From: Planctomycetales bacterium
Lineage (GTDB): Bacteria > Planctomycetota > Planctomycetia > Planctomycetales > Planctomycetaceae
Direction of reading: 5' to 3'
Assembly: GCA_028285345.1 (NCBI GenBank)
Contig: JANQPT010000030.1
Coordinates: forward strand, 33,945 to 97,944
DNA: 64,000 bases
The position numbers were made by a program, and so were the translations under genes. Each line of letters starts with the position of its first letter. Position 1 is the first letter of the stretch. The notes beneath the pieces were generated by a model. It was not told where the DNA came from and ran no database searches. It worked only from the letters and a program-made list of their open reading frames with translations. Below are positions 18,359-27,288 of the stretch, in pieces.

Positions 18359-20686
18359 TCAATCCTGATTTCGCAGGAACCGTTCAGCCGACAGCAAGAC
18401 GGTGTCGCGCCCGTTCCAGATGTCCTCGGCATCGGGCATCAGCGGGACATCCGGTTCCAGTCCTCGAAATTCGATGGGGCGGTCGAGATAACCGCGGTAC
18501 GCTTTGACGGGAAACCGCACGGCAAACAGCCCATTCTTCAGTTGATAGACTGTTTTTCTCGCCGAGGCGCCCGCGGTCGCTTCACCGAAGACTCGCGCTC
18601 GCTTGTTCGCAAGAAACCACGATGCCCATCCTTCGCCGGCGCTAATACATCGCGCATCAATGAGCAATGCGATCGGTCCGCGAAATCGAGGGCGATCCGC
18701 CTCTTCGCCGTCACGGTCAAGCGCAAAATTCAAGTGCGCGCGACGCCCATCAAATCCACCGCCGCTATTGCCACGCACATCGATCACGAGGCCTTTGCAG
18801 CCCTGCAACGCGCCGACGGCTCGATCGAGTGATTCAATCAGGTCGGCGCGAATGCGGCGGACGTAGAGATACCCGATCCCAGAGTCGAGTTTCTTCCACG
18901 AAACATTGGCTGTATCGCGAATCCCTGGTATCGGCACCGGCAGTCGTGGAACATAGCGGATCCCCAAACTCGCCGTAATCTCGGTTCCGTGTCTTTTCCC
19001 GGATGGGTCGGCCAACACAAGGCTTACCGGTGCATCCTGCTTCGCCTGCCGGGCGAAGCCTCGTGCAGCGTGATAGCGGAGATATCTGCTGCTGGAAAAC
19101 CCGACGTATCTTGCAATTATTGACTCGTATTCCCGCATTCTGTCTGCGACAGTCGTACCGTTAACGGACACGACGGTCATGCCGGGCCGAATTCCGGCTT
19201 TAGCGGCAGGCCCATTGGCAGTCACGTGGTAGATGACCGGTTTGCCAAGATCATCGATCAAGCAGGCGAAGCCGGGATCCCACTGAGGGAAGCTCAGCTG
19301 TGGGAGCCCAGCGGCGCCCGGCAACAATTGGGCGTGCGAATCTTGCAGCCTCGCAACGAGTTCCATGCACAGCCGACCGAATTCGTCGTCCGTCTTCACC
19401 GACTTCACCCGCGGCAGAAGCTCCTCTCCGACCGCCGCCCAGTCGATTTGCTTCAGTTTGAAATTCGGATATCGTCTGCCGAGTTCCTCATAGAGGTCTC
19501 GAAAGGCGGCCTCGTAGGAGACCTTGCGATTTGCAGCTGGCTTGGACGGTCGGCGTGACGGATCGAGATGCAAGAACTTGAGGTCGGCAATGACATCCTG
19601 GACCGTCCGTTCACCGCCACGTTCGATGGCCCGTTCAATCTGCAAGTGTTGCAGCGCGGCCATCAAGTGGCTGAAGTTCGCCTTCCGACCGCTGGGCATC
19701 TCGATCGGCCGCTTGAAGAACGGAGCCAATTGAGCGAACCAGTGAAAAGTCGACCGAAAACGAGTCAAATGCAGGTCCGGCAGCTGTTCCGCTACGAACT
19801 TCCCTCCGTCCGGACTCTTGCGTAATGTGCGCAACTCATTCATCAGTGGAACCACGTCTTTCGGCGGCGCCGGTCTGGGATTTGCCCATGTCGCATAGAT
19901 GGGAACACTTAGTTCGGCAACACGTCCTGGTTCAATCTTTGCCACACCACTCCCAAATCCAGGTTCGTCTGCCATGACCACTAGAAAGCAGTACAGTTTT
20001 CCCTCGGGAACGCCTCGCACGGTAACGCGGTTCCCTTTCATGGGGACCGCGCCGATGATGTTGCGCAGAAATTCTCCCAGAATGGCGCCGTTTGCCAACG
20101 TAGCGTCCGCTGCAGTTGGTGACGTGCTCAGCAATAGTAGTGGAGATTTCTCAGTGGACGTGGCGTCGACATTCAATGTTCCCTTACCGAGCGGTCGCAG
20201 GATGACTCGAGTTGCCGCATACGGTTGAACTTTCACGTCTTCCGCAATCCCGCGGAGGTACACCTCGCGCGCTGCTCGCTCCAGCGGTGACTTCCTGGGT
20301 GGTTCGCCGTCTCCCCAAGATTGAGCGACAAGCCGGTAAGTTCCTGCTTTCAGCCTGCCAAGTTGAAATCGGCCTGACTTATCGGTGATCGCCAGCGCCC
20401 ATTCCGAGTCACGCCCGCCTCGCGGCCAATCGTCGGTAAAGGGTCGCGAGTTTTTTTGCATGACCGGAATGCTGCTTTGGCCGTCGCAGGCGACGACCAT
20501 TGCACCGGATACACCGGTACCGTGCTCATCGATAACGCGACCAGCGATGGAACCCGTCGGGCCGGCATCCCGTTCAACAGCATCGACCCGCGTACCACCG
20601 AGCACGAGGAAACTCGCAACGACGCAAACCTGCAAAAAATGCGCGGTCGTTTGAGAAAGCGTCTTGGTCAATGTCCGTGCCCCCAT
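18359..20686 (-). CDS. Secreted S41-family peptidase with PDZ and carboxypeptidase-regulatory-like domains
   Basis: The frame is open from 20830, but the ATG at 20686 gives a proper signal peptide (LQVCVVASFLVLGGTRVDA) and does not overlap the upstream gene; this yields 775 residues. After the signal come a carboxypeptidase-regulatory-like fold (GSIAGRVIDEHGTGVSGAMVV, about 45-180), a helical linker, a PDZ domain (PAAKAGIRPGMTVVSVNG), then the S41 core with GLVIDVRGNSGG and the nucleophile in CISAGEGWASW (Ser682). The tail-specific-protease Lys motif (GK) is absent; GEATAGAS is found instead, as in IRBP/tricorn-like S41 proteins. Location should be the cell envelope. It is the last gene of the BlaI-M56 cluster, which suggests stress control. 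Confidence 0.82.
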   Translation of the reverse strand: MGARTLTKTLSQTTAHFLQVCVVASFLVLGGTRVDAVERDAGPTGSIAGRVIDEHGTGVSGAMVVACDGQSSIPVMQKNSRPFTDDWPRGGRDSEWALAITDKSGRFQLGRLKAGTYRLVAQSWGDGEPPRKSPLERAAREVYLRGIAEDVKVQPYAATRVILRPLGKGTLNVDATSTEKSPLLLLSTSPTAADATLANGAILGEFLRNIIGAVPMKGNRVTVRGVPEGKLYCFLVVMADEPGFGSGVAKIEPGRVAELSVPIYATWANPRPAPPKDVVPLMNELRTLRKSPDGGKFVAEQLPDLHLTRFRSTFHWFAQLAPFFKRPIEMPSGRKANFSHLMAALQHLQIERAIERGGERTVQDVIADLKFLHLDPSRRPSKPAANRKVSYEAAFRDLYEELGRRYPNFKLKQIDWAAVGEELLPRVKSVKTDDEFGRLCMELVARLQDSHAQLLPGAAGLPQLSFPQWDPGFACLIDDLGKPVIYHVTANGPAAKAGIRPGMTVVSVNGTTVADRMREYESIIARYVGFSSSRYLRYHAARGFARQAKQDAPVSLVLADPSGKRHGTEITASLGIRYVPRLPVPIPGIRDTANVSWKKLDSGIGYLYVRRIRADLIESLDRAVGALQGCKGLVIDVRGNSGGGFDGRRAHLNFALDRDGEEADRPRFRGPIALLIDARCISAGEGWASWFLANKRARVFGEATAGASARKTVYQLKNGLFAVRFPVKAYRGYLDRPIEFRGLEPDVPLMPDAEDIWNGRDTVLLSAERFLRNQD

Positions 20687-20717
20687 GTTCGGCCAGTTGA
20701 AGCCGTGCGCCGCCGGC

Positions 20718-21194
20718 TCATTTTTTCTTGGAGATCCGCTGTTTGAGTTTGTCGACGTAGCCGTTCCATGCGTGCTTCTCTGCGACCTCCGCCTTGTCGA
20801 CCATGACAACGTAAATATCCAAGTCGGCAAGATGTCGCTTCACGTGCTCTTTGAGCTTATCAAATGTTTTCCGATCCCATATTCCGCGCTCGTAAAACAG
20901 TCGCACGTGGAGCGCATGTTCGCCCCCATGTTTCTTGATCGACTTGCTCAATTCCCGGTGAATTGCGTCCCATGTTTTCGACTTGGTGTTCAGTTTCGCC
21001 TCAAGCACGACGGACCGTACGTGAATCACCAGCATGTGCTTGGCACCGCGGCGGTACGACATCGGCTCTGGCTCCTTGATCTCTGTCGCCGCAAGCAAAA
21101 GATGCGACGGACGTTGATCTTCTTCTGCAAAAATGGTCGACGGCAATATGACGATTAACAGCAGCAAGCAGAATAAAGAACGTACAAATCTCAT
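20718..21194 (-). CDS. Small secreted protein of unknown function
   Basis: The product has 158 residues with a clear signal peptide (RSLFCLLLLIVILPSTIFA, probable cut before EED). The mature part is basic and helical, with two similar-sounding 'HVRSVVL...' and 'HVRLFY...' strand segments, a DLDIYVVMVDKAEVAEK stretch, and a Lys-rich end. I recognise no family. It is 32 bases upstream of the S41 peptidase gene on the same strand and 126 bases downstream of the M56 gene, so it probably belongs to the same transcription unit and may work with the peptidase in the envelope. Confidence 0.65.
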   Translation of the reverse strand: MRFVRSLFCLLLLIVILPSTIFAEEDQRPSHLLLAATEIKEPEPMSYRRGAKHMLVIHVRSVVLEAKLNTKSKTWDAIHRELSKSIKKHGGEHALHVRLFYERGIWDRKTFDKLKEHVKRHLADLDIYVVMVDKAEVAEKHAWNGYVDKLKQRISKKK

Positions 21195-21320
21195 GGGTCG
21201 CGCTCCAGTGAAAAAGTTAGTGAAAGCAGTTCAAGTCGGCCGTTTCGCAGCCGACGACTTCCCGATACCGTTTGGCTGCAGATCGAGTCATCGTATTCGC
21301 CTTGAAACCGTCCGCGAACG

Positions 21321-23816
21321 TCAATCGGCTCTGGCATTTTTGGAAATCACGAATTCCATGTCCTTGATGGACGACTGAACATCCAAACGTCTGGCGGGTG
21401 GGTATTTGAAACCCTCCGGTAGTGAACCGAAATAAATTCTGGTTCGTCCGGCGGGAACCCTCAATTCGAATGCCCCATCACGATCTGTCATGTCGGAGTC
21501 AAGATCAGCCCCCGTCAACTGTGTGTCGGTGACGGCTACGAGACCGGCGGCTTCCACGGGCTTTCCTTTGGCGTCGACGACCTTGCCTGAGACGTGGGCA
21601 CCTTTCTCCATTGTGAACGTCAATCGTTTGCCTTGGTCCGTAGTGCTGCGAACATTCACTTTCGGCCGAACAACCCAGCGTTGAAGCGGGTCGCTTGCTG
21701 AAACAGTGAATTTCGTAGCGGGCAGTCCTAACAAGTGGAATTCTCCAGCTGCGTTCGTTACTGATGAGAAGGTCGACAAAAAATAGCTGTCCTCAGAGGG
21801 CAACATCTGAGCCCGCACATTGATGTCGGCTACCGGCGTACCTGTCGGTGAAAGCACGCGGCCAATGAGCTTCTTTTCCTTCGCAATTTTCAGTTCGATC
21901 GGATCATCGAATGTCATATTCTTCGAATTGTTCCACCATTGGGCCTCACCGAGTCCTTCGCCTTGCGTGATCAAATAGAGCCGTCCACGGACCGGAACGT
22001 CTTGGAATTGAAATCGACCATCGGCATTGGGCCGTCTTTCGAAGACTTGCGGCAGCGATGTGTCGAGGCCGGGGAAGCGGTTGGAACGTGGAAAAGTCAC
22101 ATAGGGCCGAGCTCCCTTGCCGCTCATTACGTACATGGTCCTGACGACGACCTTGACATTCCGAGGGTCGAACCCGTCGGGAACGTCGACCTTCCCCTCA
22201 ACAGTTCTTGAGGGAACCATCCGCACCTGAAGTTCAGGATTGATGACGTCGCCATCGTAAATCGACCTCCCAGAATGGCCTACTCCGACGAGCTCGCCCG
22301 CAATTCTTGCGTAGACGTACCGGTCGAAGTTCCCAAACGGTCCCGAAAAGACCGCTTTAGGAAAACGCACTTTACCTTCGGCGTTCGACATCAGCGGACC
22401 AAAGTGCAAATGACGAGCGTCACGACCCTGGCCGAAATGCTGAAACAAGTGGACTTCGGCTCCCGCCACAGGCTCTCCTTGCATGTCGACACATTGCACG
22501 CTGACAGGATGTGTTGGAGTTGGTACAGCCGACCGGACAGCGGGCAATTCCGCCTGCGCAATTTGTTGATCACTCGGTGGGGTCAGCGATTTGCCAATCC
22601 CCGTCGGCTGATTGGCAGGCGTCACCGTTGAGCCGGCGGCCGGCGGTCTCACATCGCTTTCTGCGCTTGCCCACGCCTGCAGTACACCAAGCGCGGCGAC
22701 CGTCAGCAAACCGAAGACCAGCGTTGACCAGACGCCCGATCGTGACAGCCGCATTTGACGCTTCGCCGGACTATTGATTAAACGCTCAACTCTCAATTCA
22801 AACTCAGAAGGATCGTTACCTGCGGCAGCCAGTGCAGTCGTTTCGCGCGATGCTGCCGTCAATGAAACGTCGGCCACATCAAGCAATGCCCGCGCATAAT
22901 GTAAGCGTCCCACGCCGGTCGACAACACGAGATCGTCGCAGCAGAGTTCACGCTCGGCGCTCATTCGACGGCTGACATACCATGTCACCGGATGAAAGAA
23001 AATCAGCGCCTCGACGACCCGCTGCAGTAAGTTTATCAGCATGTCATGCCGCCGGATGTGGGCCAACTCGTGGCAGACCACCGCCGTGAGGACAGTCGCG
23101 TCGATGCCCATGATCGACAGCGGTAAGAGCACCACTGGCCTGAAGATCCCAACGACCGTCGGCACAGCCACGCTCTCACAATAGCCAACCCTCGGGACAG
23201 ACTTGAGTCCAAGTCTTCGAACCTGATTATTGATGATGCGGAGGATGACAGGATCGGTAACGTCCTGAGCAGACAACCGTAGTCGATGCCCCCCGCTCAG
23301 CGCACGGACGAGTCGCAACAGTAAGCAGGTAGCGACAATGACATAAAGGAGCGACACGGGAAGAGCCAATACCCCCAGTAGCCGCCGTGATCGCTGATTC
23401 CACATCGCGCGCGGCGTGCCGCCGGAATTGGTCAAACCGCCGGCGAACGACGCCTCCGGACTTGAAGGCATGACCGCCGGTCGTGTAATGGCCCGCATTT
23501 CGTCGATCGTATTCGATTCCTGTACACCTACGCTTTTGTCGACTGCAATCGGAGGCGATGGCTCCGATGTCGGTCTCCTCAGTGCTGCAGGATCAACGCA
23601 CACGAACGTCAGCACGACGATCAGCGGCATGCAAAGAAGTGCTGCGGTATTCACCATGTACCGCGAGGCTGCGGAACGGCAATGGAGCGTCCGATTCGCG
23701 ATCAGCACAATCACGCCAATCAGTGTGCCCTGCCAGAGAAAGTGCAAGAGCGTAACGACCCATCGCAGGCAATTGTCATTCAGCAGGCGAAGCAAGTCAG
23801 CAGAAATTTCGAACAT
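21321..23816 (-). CDS. M56/BlaR1-type membrane metallopeptidase with Cna-B/CarboxypepD-like repeats
   Basis: The product has 831 residues. The N-terminal 380 residues are the M56 part: membrane helices at about 20-40, 55-75 and 148-170, the zinc motif HELAH (His249, Glu250, His253) followed by RRHD, and the third-ligand region ERELCCDD (Glu290). Another helix (about 358-378) leads to the periplasm. The sensor is not a penicillin-binding domain but three carboxypeptidase-regulatory-like segments (about 430-510, 610-680, 700-830). BlaR1/MecR1 proteins cleave BlaI-type repressors when their sensor is triggered. The gene starts two bases after the blaI stop codon. The inducing ligand is unlikely to be a beta-lactam. 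Confidence 0.88.
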   Translation of the reverse strand: MFEISADLLRLLNDNCLRWVVTLLHFLWQGTLIGVIVLIANRTLHCRSAASRYMVNTAALLCMPLIVVLTFVCVDPAALRRPTSEPSPPIAVDKSVGVQESNTIDEMRAITRPAVMPSSPEASFAGGLTNSGGTPRAMWNQRSRRLLGVLALPVSLLYVIVATCLLLRLVRALSGGHRLRLSAQDVTDPVILRIINNQVRRLGLKSVPRVGYCESVAVPTVVGIFRPVVLLPLSIMGIDATVLTAVVCHELAHIRRHDMLINLLQRVVEALIFFHPVTWYVSRRMSAERELCCDDLVLSTGVGRLHYARALLDVADVSLTAASRETTALAAAGNDPSEFELRVERLINSPAKRQMRLSRSGVWSTLVFGLLTVAALGVLQAWASAESDVRPPAAGSTVTPANQPTGIGKSLTPPSDQQIAQAELPAVRSAVPTPTHPVSVQCVDMQGEPVAGAEVHLFQHFGQGRDARHLHFGPLMSNAEGKVRFPKAVFSGPFGNFDRYVYARIAGELVGVGHSGRSIYDGDVINPELQVRMVPSRTVEGKVDVPDGFDPRNVKVVVRTMYVMSGKGARPYVTFPRSNRFPGLDTSLPQVFERRPNADGRFQFQDVPVRGRLYLITQGEGLGEAQWWNNSKNMTFDDPIELKIAKEKKLIGRVLSPTGTPVADINVRAQMLPSEDSYFLSTFSSVTNAAGEFHLLGLPATKFTVSASDPLQRWVVRPKVNVRSTTDQGKRLTFTMEKGAHVSGKVVDAKGKPVEAAGLVAVTDTQLTGADLDSDMTDRDGAFELRVPAGRTRIYFGSLPEGFKYPPARRLDVQSSIKDMEFVISKNARAD

Positions 23817-23818
23817 GG

Positions 23819-24214
23819 CTAACGCTCCCGCTGCGCTTCGTTGAGCGCACGTCGAAGCCGCTTCACGGTGTCGCGATCGAGGTCGCCGACATCAAGTAGT
23901 GTCAACATGACGGTCTCGGCAGAACCATCAAAAACTCGGTCGACGAGATCAGCGAGCATTTGCTTTGAGACCGTCTTCTCTCCCAACGCTGGAGAAAACC
24001 GAAACGCCTTGCCGACGACCGGATCGAGCTGGGTGAGCTGCCGCTTGTCGACCATTTTCTGCAGCGTCGTGATCACCGACGTATACGCCAGATCGCGACC
24101 GCGCTTCTCAAGCCGATCACGGATCTGCCGGGCAGTGAGGGGCGATTCATCCCACAGAATCTTGAGGATCTGCAGTTCGAGCGCCGTCGGGTGCTCTGAG
24201 CGTGATCGAGACAT
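23819..24214 (-). CDS. blaI: BlaI/MecI/CopY-family transcriptional repressor
   Basis: The product has 131 residues. It has the family's winged-helix pattern: LTALELQILKILWD-type opening (here TALELQILKILWDESPLTARQ), AYTSVITTLQKMVDK for the recognition helix, and the wing FRFSP. The C-terminal helices (AETVMLTLLD, DLDRDTVKRLRRALNEA) form the dimer and the M56 cleavage region. It is two bases ahead of the M56 gene, the classical repressor/antirepressor pair. Two near-identical inverted operator-like sites lie 26-96 bases in front of the ATG, so it should repress its own operon. Confidence 0.92.
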   Translation of the reverse strand: MSRSRSEHPTALELQILKILWDESPLTARQIRDRLEKRGRDLAYTSVITTLQKMVDKRQLTQLDPVVGKAFRFSPALGEKTVSKQMLADLVDRVFDGSAETVMLTLLDVGDLDRDTVKRLRRALNEAQRER

Positions 24215-24239
24215 GTGTATTCCGGCTGCAGCGCTTCCG

Positions 24240-24260
24240 AATATCTATTGCTATAGAAAT
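24240..24260 (-). promoter_or_regulatory. BlaI operator candidate, proximal copy
   Basis: This 21-base AT-rich site in a GC-rich region contains the dyad TCTAT-TGCT-ATAGA. On the minus strand it matches the distal copy at 19 of 21 positions. It begins 26 bases upstream of the blaI ATG. The TCTA/TAGA arms fit the general form of BlaI/MecI half-sites. Confidence 0.6.
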
Positions 24261-24289
24261 ACCCAGAGCCTGTCGCGCCGTCAAGTCGA

Positions 24290-24310
24290 ATTTCTACAAC
24301 AATAGATATT
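24290..24310 (+). promoter_or_regulatory. BlaI operator candidate, distal copy
   Basis: This is the second copy, inverted relative to the first, with centres 50 bases apart (about five helical turns). It contains TTTCTACAACAATAGATA, whose own dyad (TCTAC/ATAGA) is nearly perfect. The 19-of-21 identity between the copies argues for selection as a paired repressor site. Confidence 0.6.
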
Positions 24311-24651
24311 AGCTGGCAGTGTTATGGCTAAATCGAAGTTTACAAGTCGTCACGTGGTTGAAGCTGAGTTGGTGGAGCGATTCACCGCTGAGCAGCTTGC
24401 TACTTGTGTCGCGAGTTTCAAAATCTCCGAGAATTCAGACGGGCGGGCCAGCATCTCATCTCGAAGCGGTTCTCCACTAGCGAGTTTTTTATCGTGTGGA
24501 GGTGACAGCCTGGAGCAATCTTGGTAGCCAAGTACAACCGTCGCCGGGAGAAGTCAGCAAATCCCGGAAGATACAGAACGCGTGCAATCGAGATAGAAAC
24601 CGCATCGGATTGCCGCAGCCGACACTTTGCATGGCCGATGGATATTGTCGT
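24311..24651. other. 341-bp region between blaI operator and the eutBC stop
   Basis: One small frame (24324-24527, plus strand, 67 residues, beginning AKSKFTSRHVVEAELVERF) points away from blaI and would be governed by the distal operator. Its first 40 residues look protein-like and the rest does not; it has no ribosome-binding site and no known family. I do not call it a gene. Nothing else is visible. Confidence 0.3.
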
Positions 24652-26964
24652 TTATTCTTTCCGATCAACGATCGACTCATGGAGACGGACAACTTCCTTT
24701 GCGCCGGACTGTGGTTTCAGAGCGGTCAACGCTATGCCCGAGACCACCTTGGTAATGTTGTGATCGACTTTGCCTGGACGTCCCCAAACATCACCAGTAG
24801 GCGCCGTAATGTAAGTGGAAAACGTGCGATGTCCGCTGCCGGGTCGTTCGCCGATGATATGCAGAATCGCCCGCGGCCCCTTGAGGCCGCCAAACAGGGC
24901 CTCGCCGATACGATACCCGGCTCGTACGCGCCCCGATGTCACGACCAGAATCTCCGCCGCGACGGTTCGTCCACGATCCGCAAGATCGCTGCGTAGACGC
25001 TCGAGAAACGGAGCGAGATGGCCGTCCTGCATGATAGCCAGTGCATTCAGTCCGTCCGAAACGACAATCTGAACATCGACCTGACCCGCGTGTTGTTGAC
25101 GCAATTTGGCCAGCGTCGCCATCGACTTCTGATTCAGCCGCTCGCCGGATGTGGGATGCAGGATGTAATCGGATCGATCGGCGGACTTTGTGGCGAGCTG
25201 CAAGCGATCAGGGATTTCATCGATGAAGTCCTCTTTCAACTCGGCCCAGATACAGAGCTTCGCATCCTCGTAAATGCGGCCGATGTCATCACGCAAAGCG
25301 GGCCGCAGATCCCAGGGTTGCTCTCCATGACCTTCAGCAATGAACAATCCGCGACTGCGAACTTCGTCGAGCTGCCGTCGGCCTTCCTCAAGGATTCTAT
25401 CGTCCGTTCGCACGTCGCCGCGACGGCGACAATACTGCAGATAGACCCACAGAGGGTCGCCAAAGTGCTCTGTCGGCCGTCCTTCCTTGTCGATCACGCC
25501 GAGTTGCTGGAAGAACCGCCACATGGCGTCGTTAACACGATAGCTGAATTGTTGACGTATCCGCACGTGATCCTGGAAACCCGTCGTGAGATACCCGAGC
25601 ATGGGATCGATCTTGGTCGGCAATGCCATCAAGTAGGCGGGGTTGGCGGGCATGATCTGCGTGAGGCACCAGTCGAGGTCGTCGAGCGAAATGTCCATGT
25701 GCAAAGTCGAACAGACGTCCAGTCCAATGCACAGACCGTGAAGCTTGCCCATCACAATATCTTCCAGGCAACACCGCACGAGCTGCTCCCGTGTGCGGAA
25801 GACTTCCGGACCAATGAAACCGGCCACGTCGTTCAAGTGTACCCAGGGAGCGGCCTGCTTCCCGGCGGCGCGGCGGGCCTTGGCGACCTGCTCGGTCAGT
25901 GCGCGGGCAAATCCATACTTGCGGGATTCGTGCATCACCATATCGAATCCGTGACCGTGCCCGTTGGTGAAGTCCGCTCCCTGTCCGGTCTCGAAATACA
26001 ATCCAAATCGACCGGTGCGCGACGCGGCGTATTGTTTCATCTTCTCGACGCTGATGTCGAACGTTGCATTCGCCGCGTCACTTCCCGCGATGCTCTGAAA
26101 CCAAAGCTCCGTCGATCCCGGCCACTCTTGTTCGACTTTCGCCTGAACGTCAATGTGCGACAGGACGCAGTGCGGCAGCAGGTGGCTGATTTCGAATGTA
26201 GTCAGCAACTCCTGCAATGTCTTTTCGATGGCGGCGACCGACGCCGGATCGCTCGACACAGGGTTCGTACCCAGCAGCACGTCACCCACCGCGTACGACC
26301 AACCGTTGAGCACCTGCCAGCGAATGTCGTCCACATTGTCAGTGGGAGAATTGGGTTGGATTCGCGCGCCCAGGTATCCTCGCGCACCGATCTGACTGCC
26401 ATTTAACGGGTTGAACACCTTCTGCCCGATTTTGATCAGCTCGGCATTACTCATCAGCTTCACGACACAGGAAATCACGTCGCTCGACAGCCCGAGCATG
26501 ATTTTCTTAATTGCGTCTTCGTCTTCGTCCAGCAGAAACCGCTTGAAATCGGCGAGCGTCTGTTTTGCCGTCCCACTACGCGGATGTTCGTCGTGTCCTG
26601 AAGAGATGAAGCGAAACAGCCCATCTTGATGGAGAGGATGCGCATTGATGTCCGCCAAACGAGTATTCGCGAGCAGCTGACGCGCGTTTCGCCGAGAGTG
26701 CTCATCGGCGGCGGCGACTCCGATAATTTGGTCACCCTCCTTAAATTCATTGGCAGCACCGAGAATCTGCGCATAGAGCTTCATGTCGCGCCTGCCGCGA
26801 ACGCGCGTAATAAACTTGAAGACGTCCTCGTCCGGCAAGGGCCTGCCGATTGCCGGAGCTGCTTGGGCCCCTTCCGCCAGTAGAGTGCGTTGATGCCAAG
26901 CGCCCACAGCAACACCGATCGCACTGCCGGTCAGTCCCTGCAGAAATGATCGTCGGCCAATCAT
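24652..26964 (-). CDS. eutBC: Tat-signal ethanolamine ammonia-lyase, EutB-EutC fusion
   Basis: The product has 770 residues. Residues 1-35 (IGRRSFLQGLTGSAIGVAVG) form a twin-arginine signal. Residues about 45-510 are the large subunit EutB, with the known active-site residues in family context: Arg201 and Gln203 (GARIQPNSPTD), Asn234 (GTNPV), Glu325 (FETGQGAD) and Asp416 (GLDVCST), matching enterobacterial Arg160, Gln162, Asn193, Glu287 and Asp362. Residues about 600-765 are the small B12-binding subunit EutC (VVSDGLNALA, SGRVRAGYRIGE, IGERPGSG). The reaction is ethanolamine to acetaldehyde plus ammonia with adenosylcobalamin. A fused, exported form is unusual, because EutB and EutC are normally separate, cytoplasmic or in microcompartments. 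No other eut gene or B12 riboswitch was seen nearby. Confidence 0.88.
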   Translation of the reverse strand: MIGRRSFLQGLTGSAIGVAVGAWHQRTLLAEGAQAAPAIGRPLPDEDVFKFITRVRGRRDMKLYAQILGAANEFKEGDQIIGVAAADEHSRRNARQLLANTRLADINAHPLHQDGLFRFISSGHDEHPRSGTAKQTLADFKRFLLDEDEDAIKKIMLGLSSDVISCVVKLMSNAELIKIGQKVFNPLNGSQIGARGYLGARIQPNSPTDNVDDIRWQVLNGWSYAVGDVLLGTNPVSSDPASVAAIEKTLQELLTTFEISHLLPHCVLSHIDVQAKVEQEWPGSTELWFQSIAGSDAANATFDISVEKMKQYAASRTGRFGLYFETGQGADFTNGHGHGFDMVMHESRKYGFARALTEQVAKARRAAGKQAAPWVHLNDVAGFIGPEVFRTREQLVRCCLEDIVMGKLHGLCIGLDVCSTLHMDISLDDLDWCLTQIMPANPAYLMALPTKIDPMLGYLTTGFQDHVRIRQQFSYRVNDAMWRFFQQLGVIDKEGRPTEHFGDPLWVYLQYCRRRGDVRTDDRILEEGRRQLDEVRSRGLFIAEGHGEQPWDLRPALRDDIGRIYEDAKLCIWAELKEDFIDEIPDRLQLATKSADRSDYILHPTSGERLNQKSMATLAKLRQQHAGQVDVQIVVSDGLNALAIMQDGHLAPFLERLRSDLADRGRTVAAEILVVTSGRVRAGYRIGEALFGGLKGPRAILHIIGERPGSGHRTFSTYITAPTGDVWGRPGKVDHNITKVVSGIALTALKPQSGAKEVVRLHESIVDRKE

Positions 26965-27288
26965 GAATGCGTACCTTCATTGAATCAAAAATATGAGATC
27001 GGACTTTTGCGGCGAGCTCCCCTAAATTGTAACGAATATCGACAACGTTTGCTCGATCGCAAGGATCTTGCGGCGAGACCAATGCAACGGCGAAACTGCT
27101 GGAAATAACGTGGTTCTGGTGCGGGAACCGCACGATTCGCGCAATCCGTCCAACCCGCATTCCGCATCCCTGGACTGCGGCGAAATCGACCGCCTGCGAA
27201 CGTTTTGCGAGCTACGGTTTTGTTGAATCGCGCCCCTTGAATCCCGCAGAGGCAGCATCTGCCTCTGGTTCCTCGCACAGAGCCGATC
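26965..27288. other. 324-bp divergent promoter region (eutBC / deaminase)
   Basis: The region separates two divergently read genes and should contain promoters for both. On the minus strand a TACAAT at about 27022-27027 could be a -10 for eutBC, but no matching -35 is visible. I looked for the conserved B12-box of cobalamin riboswitches and did not find one. Confidence 0.35.

Noticed and set aside
24324..24527. 67-residue frame after the distal BlaI operator
   Set aside because: Its first part looks protein-like, but it lacks a ribosome-binding site and homology I can recognise; kept only as a note in the region entry.
25018..26406. 462-residue plus-strand frame inside eutBC
   Set aside because: It is antisense to a gene with clear EutB/EutC motifs; its composition is that of a mirror frame in GC-rich DNA, and it has no domain or ribosome-binding site.
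26965..27288. Cobalamin riboswitch before the B12-dependent eutBC gene
   Set aside because: I looked for the conserved B12-box and did not find it; the region also shows no other compact riboswitch-like fold I can support.
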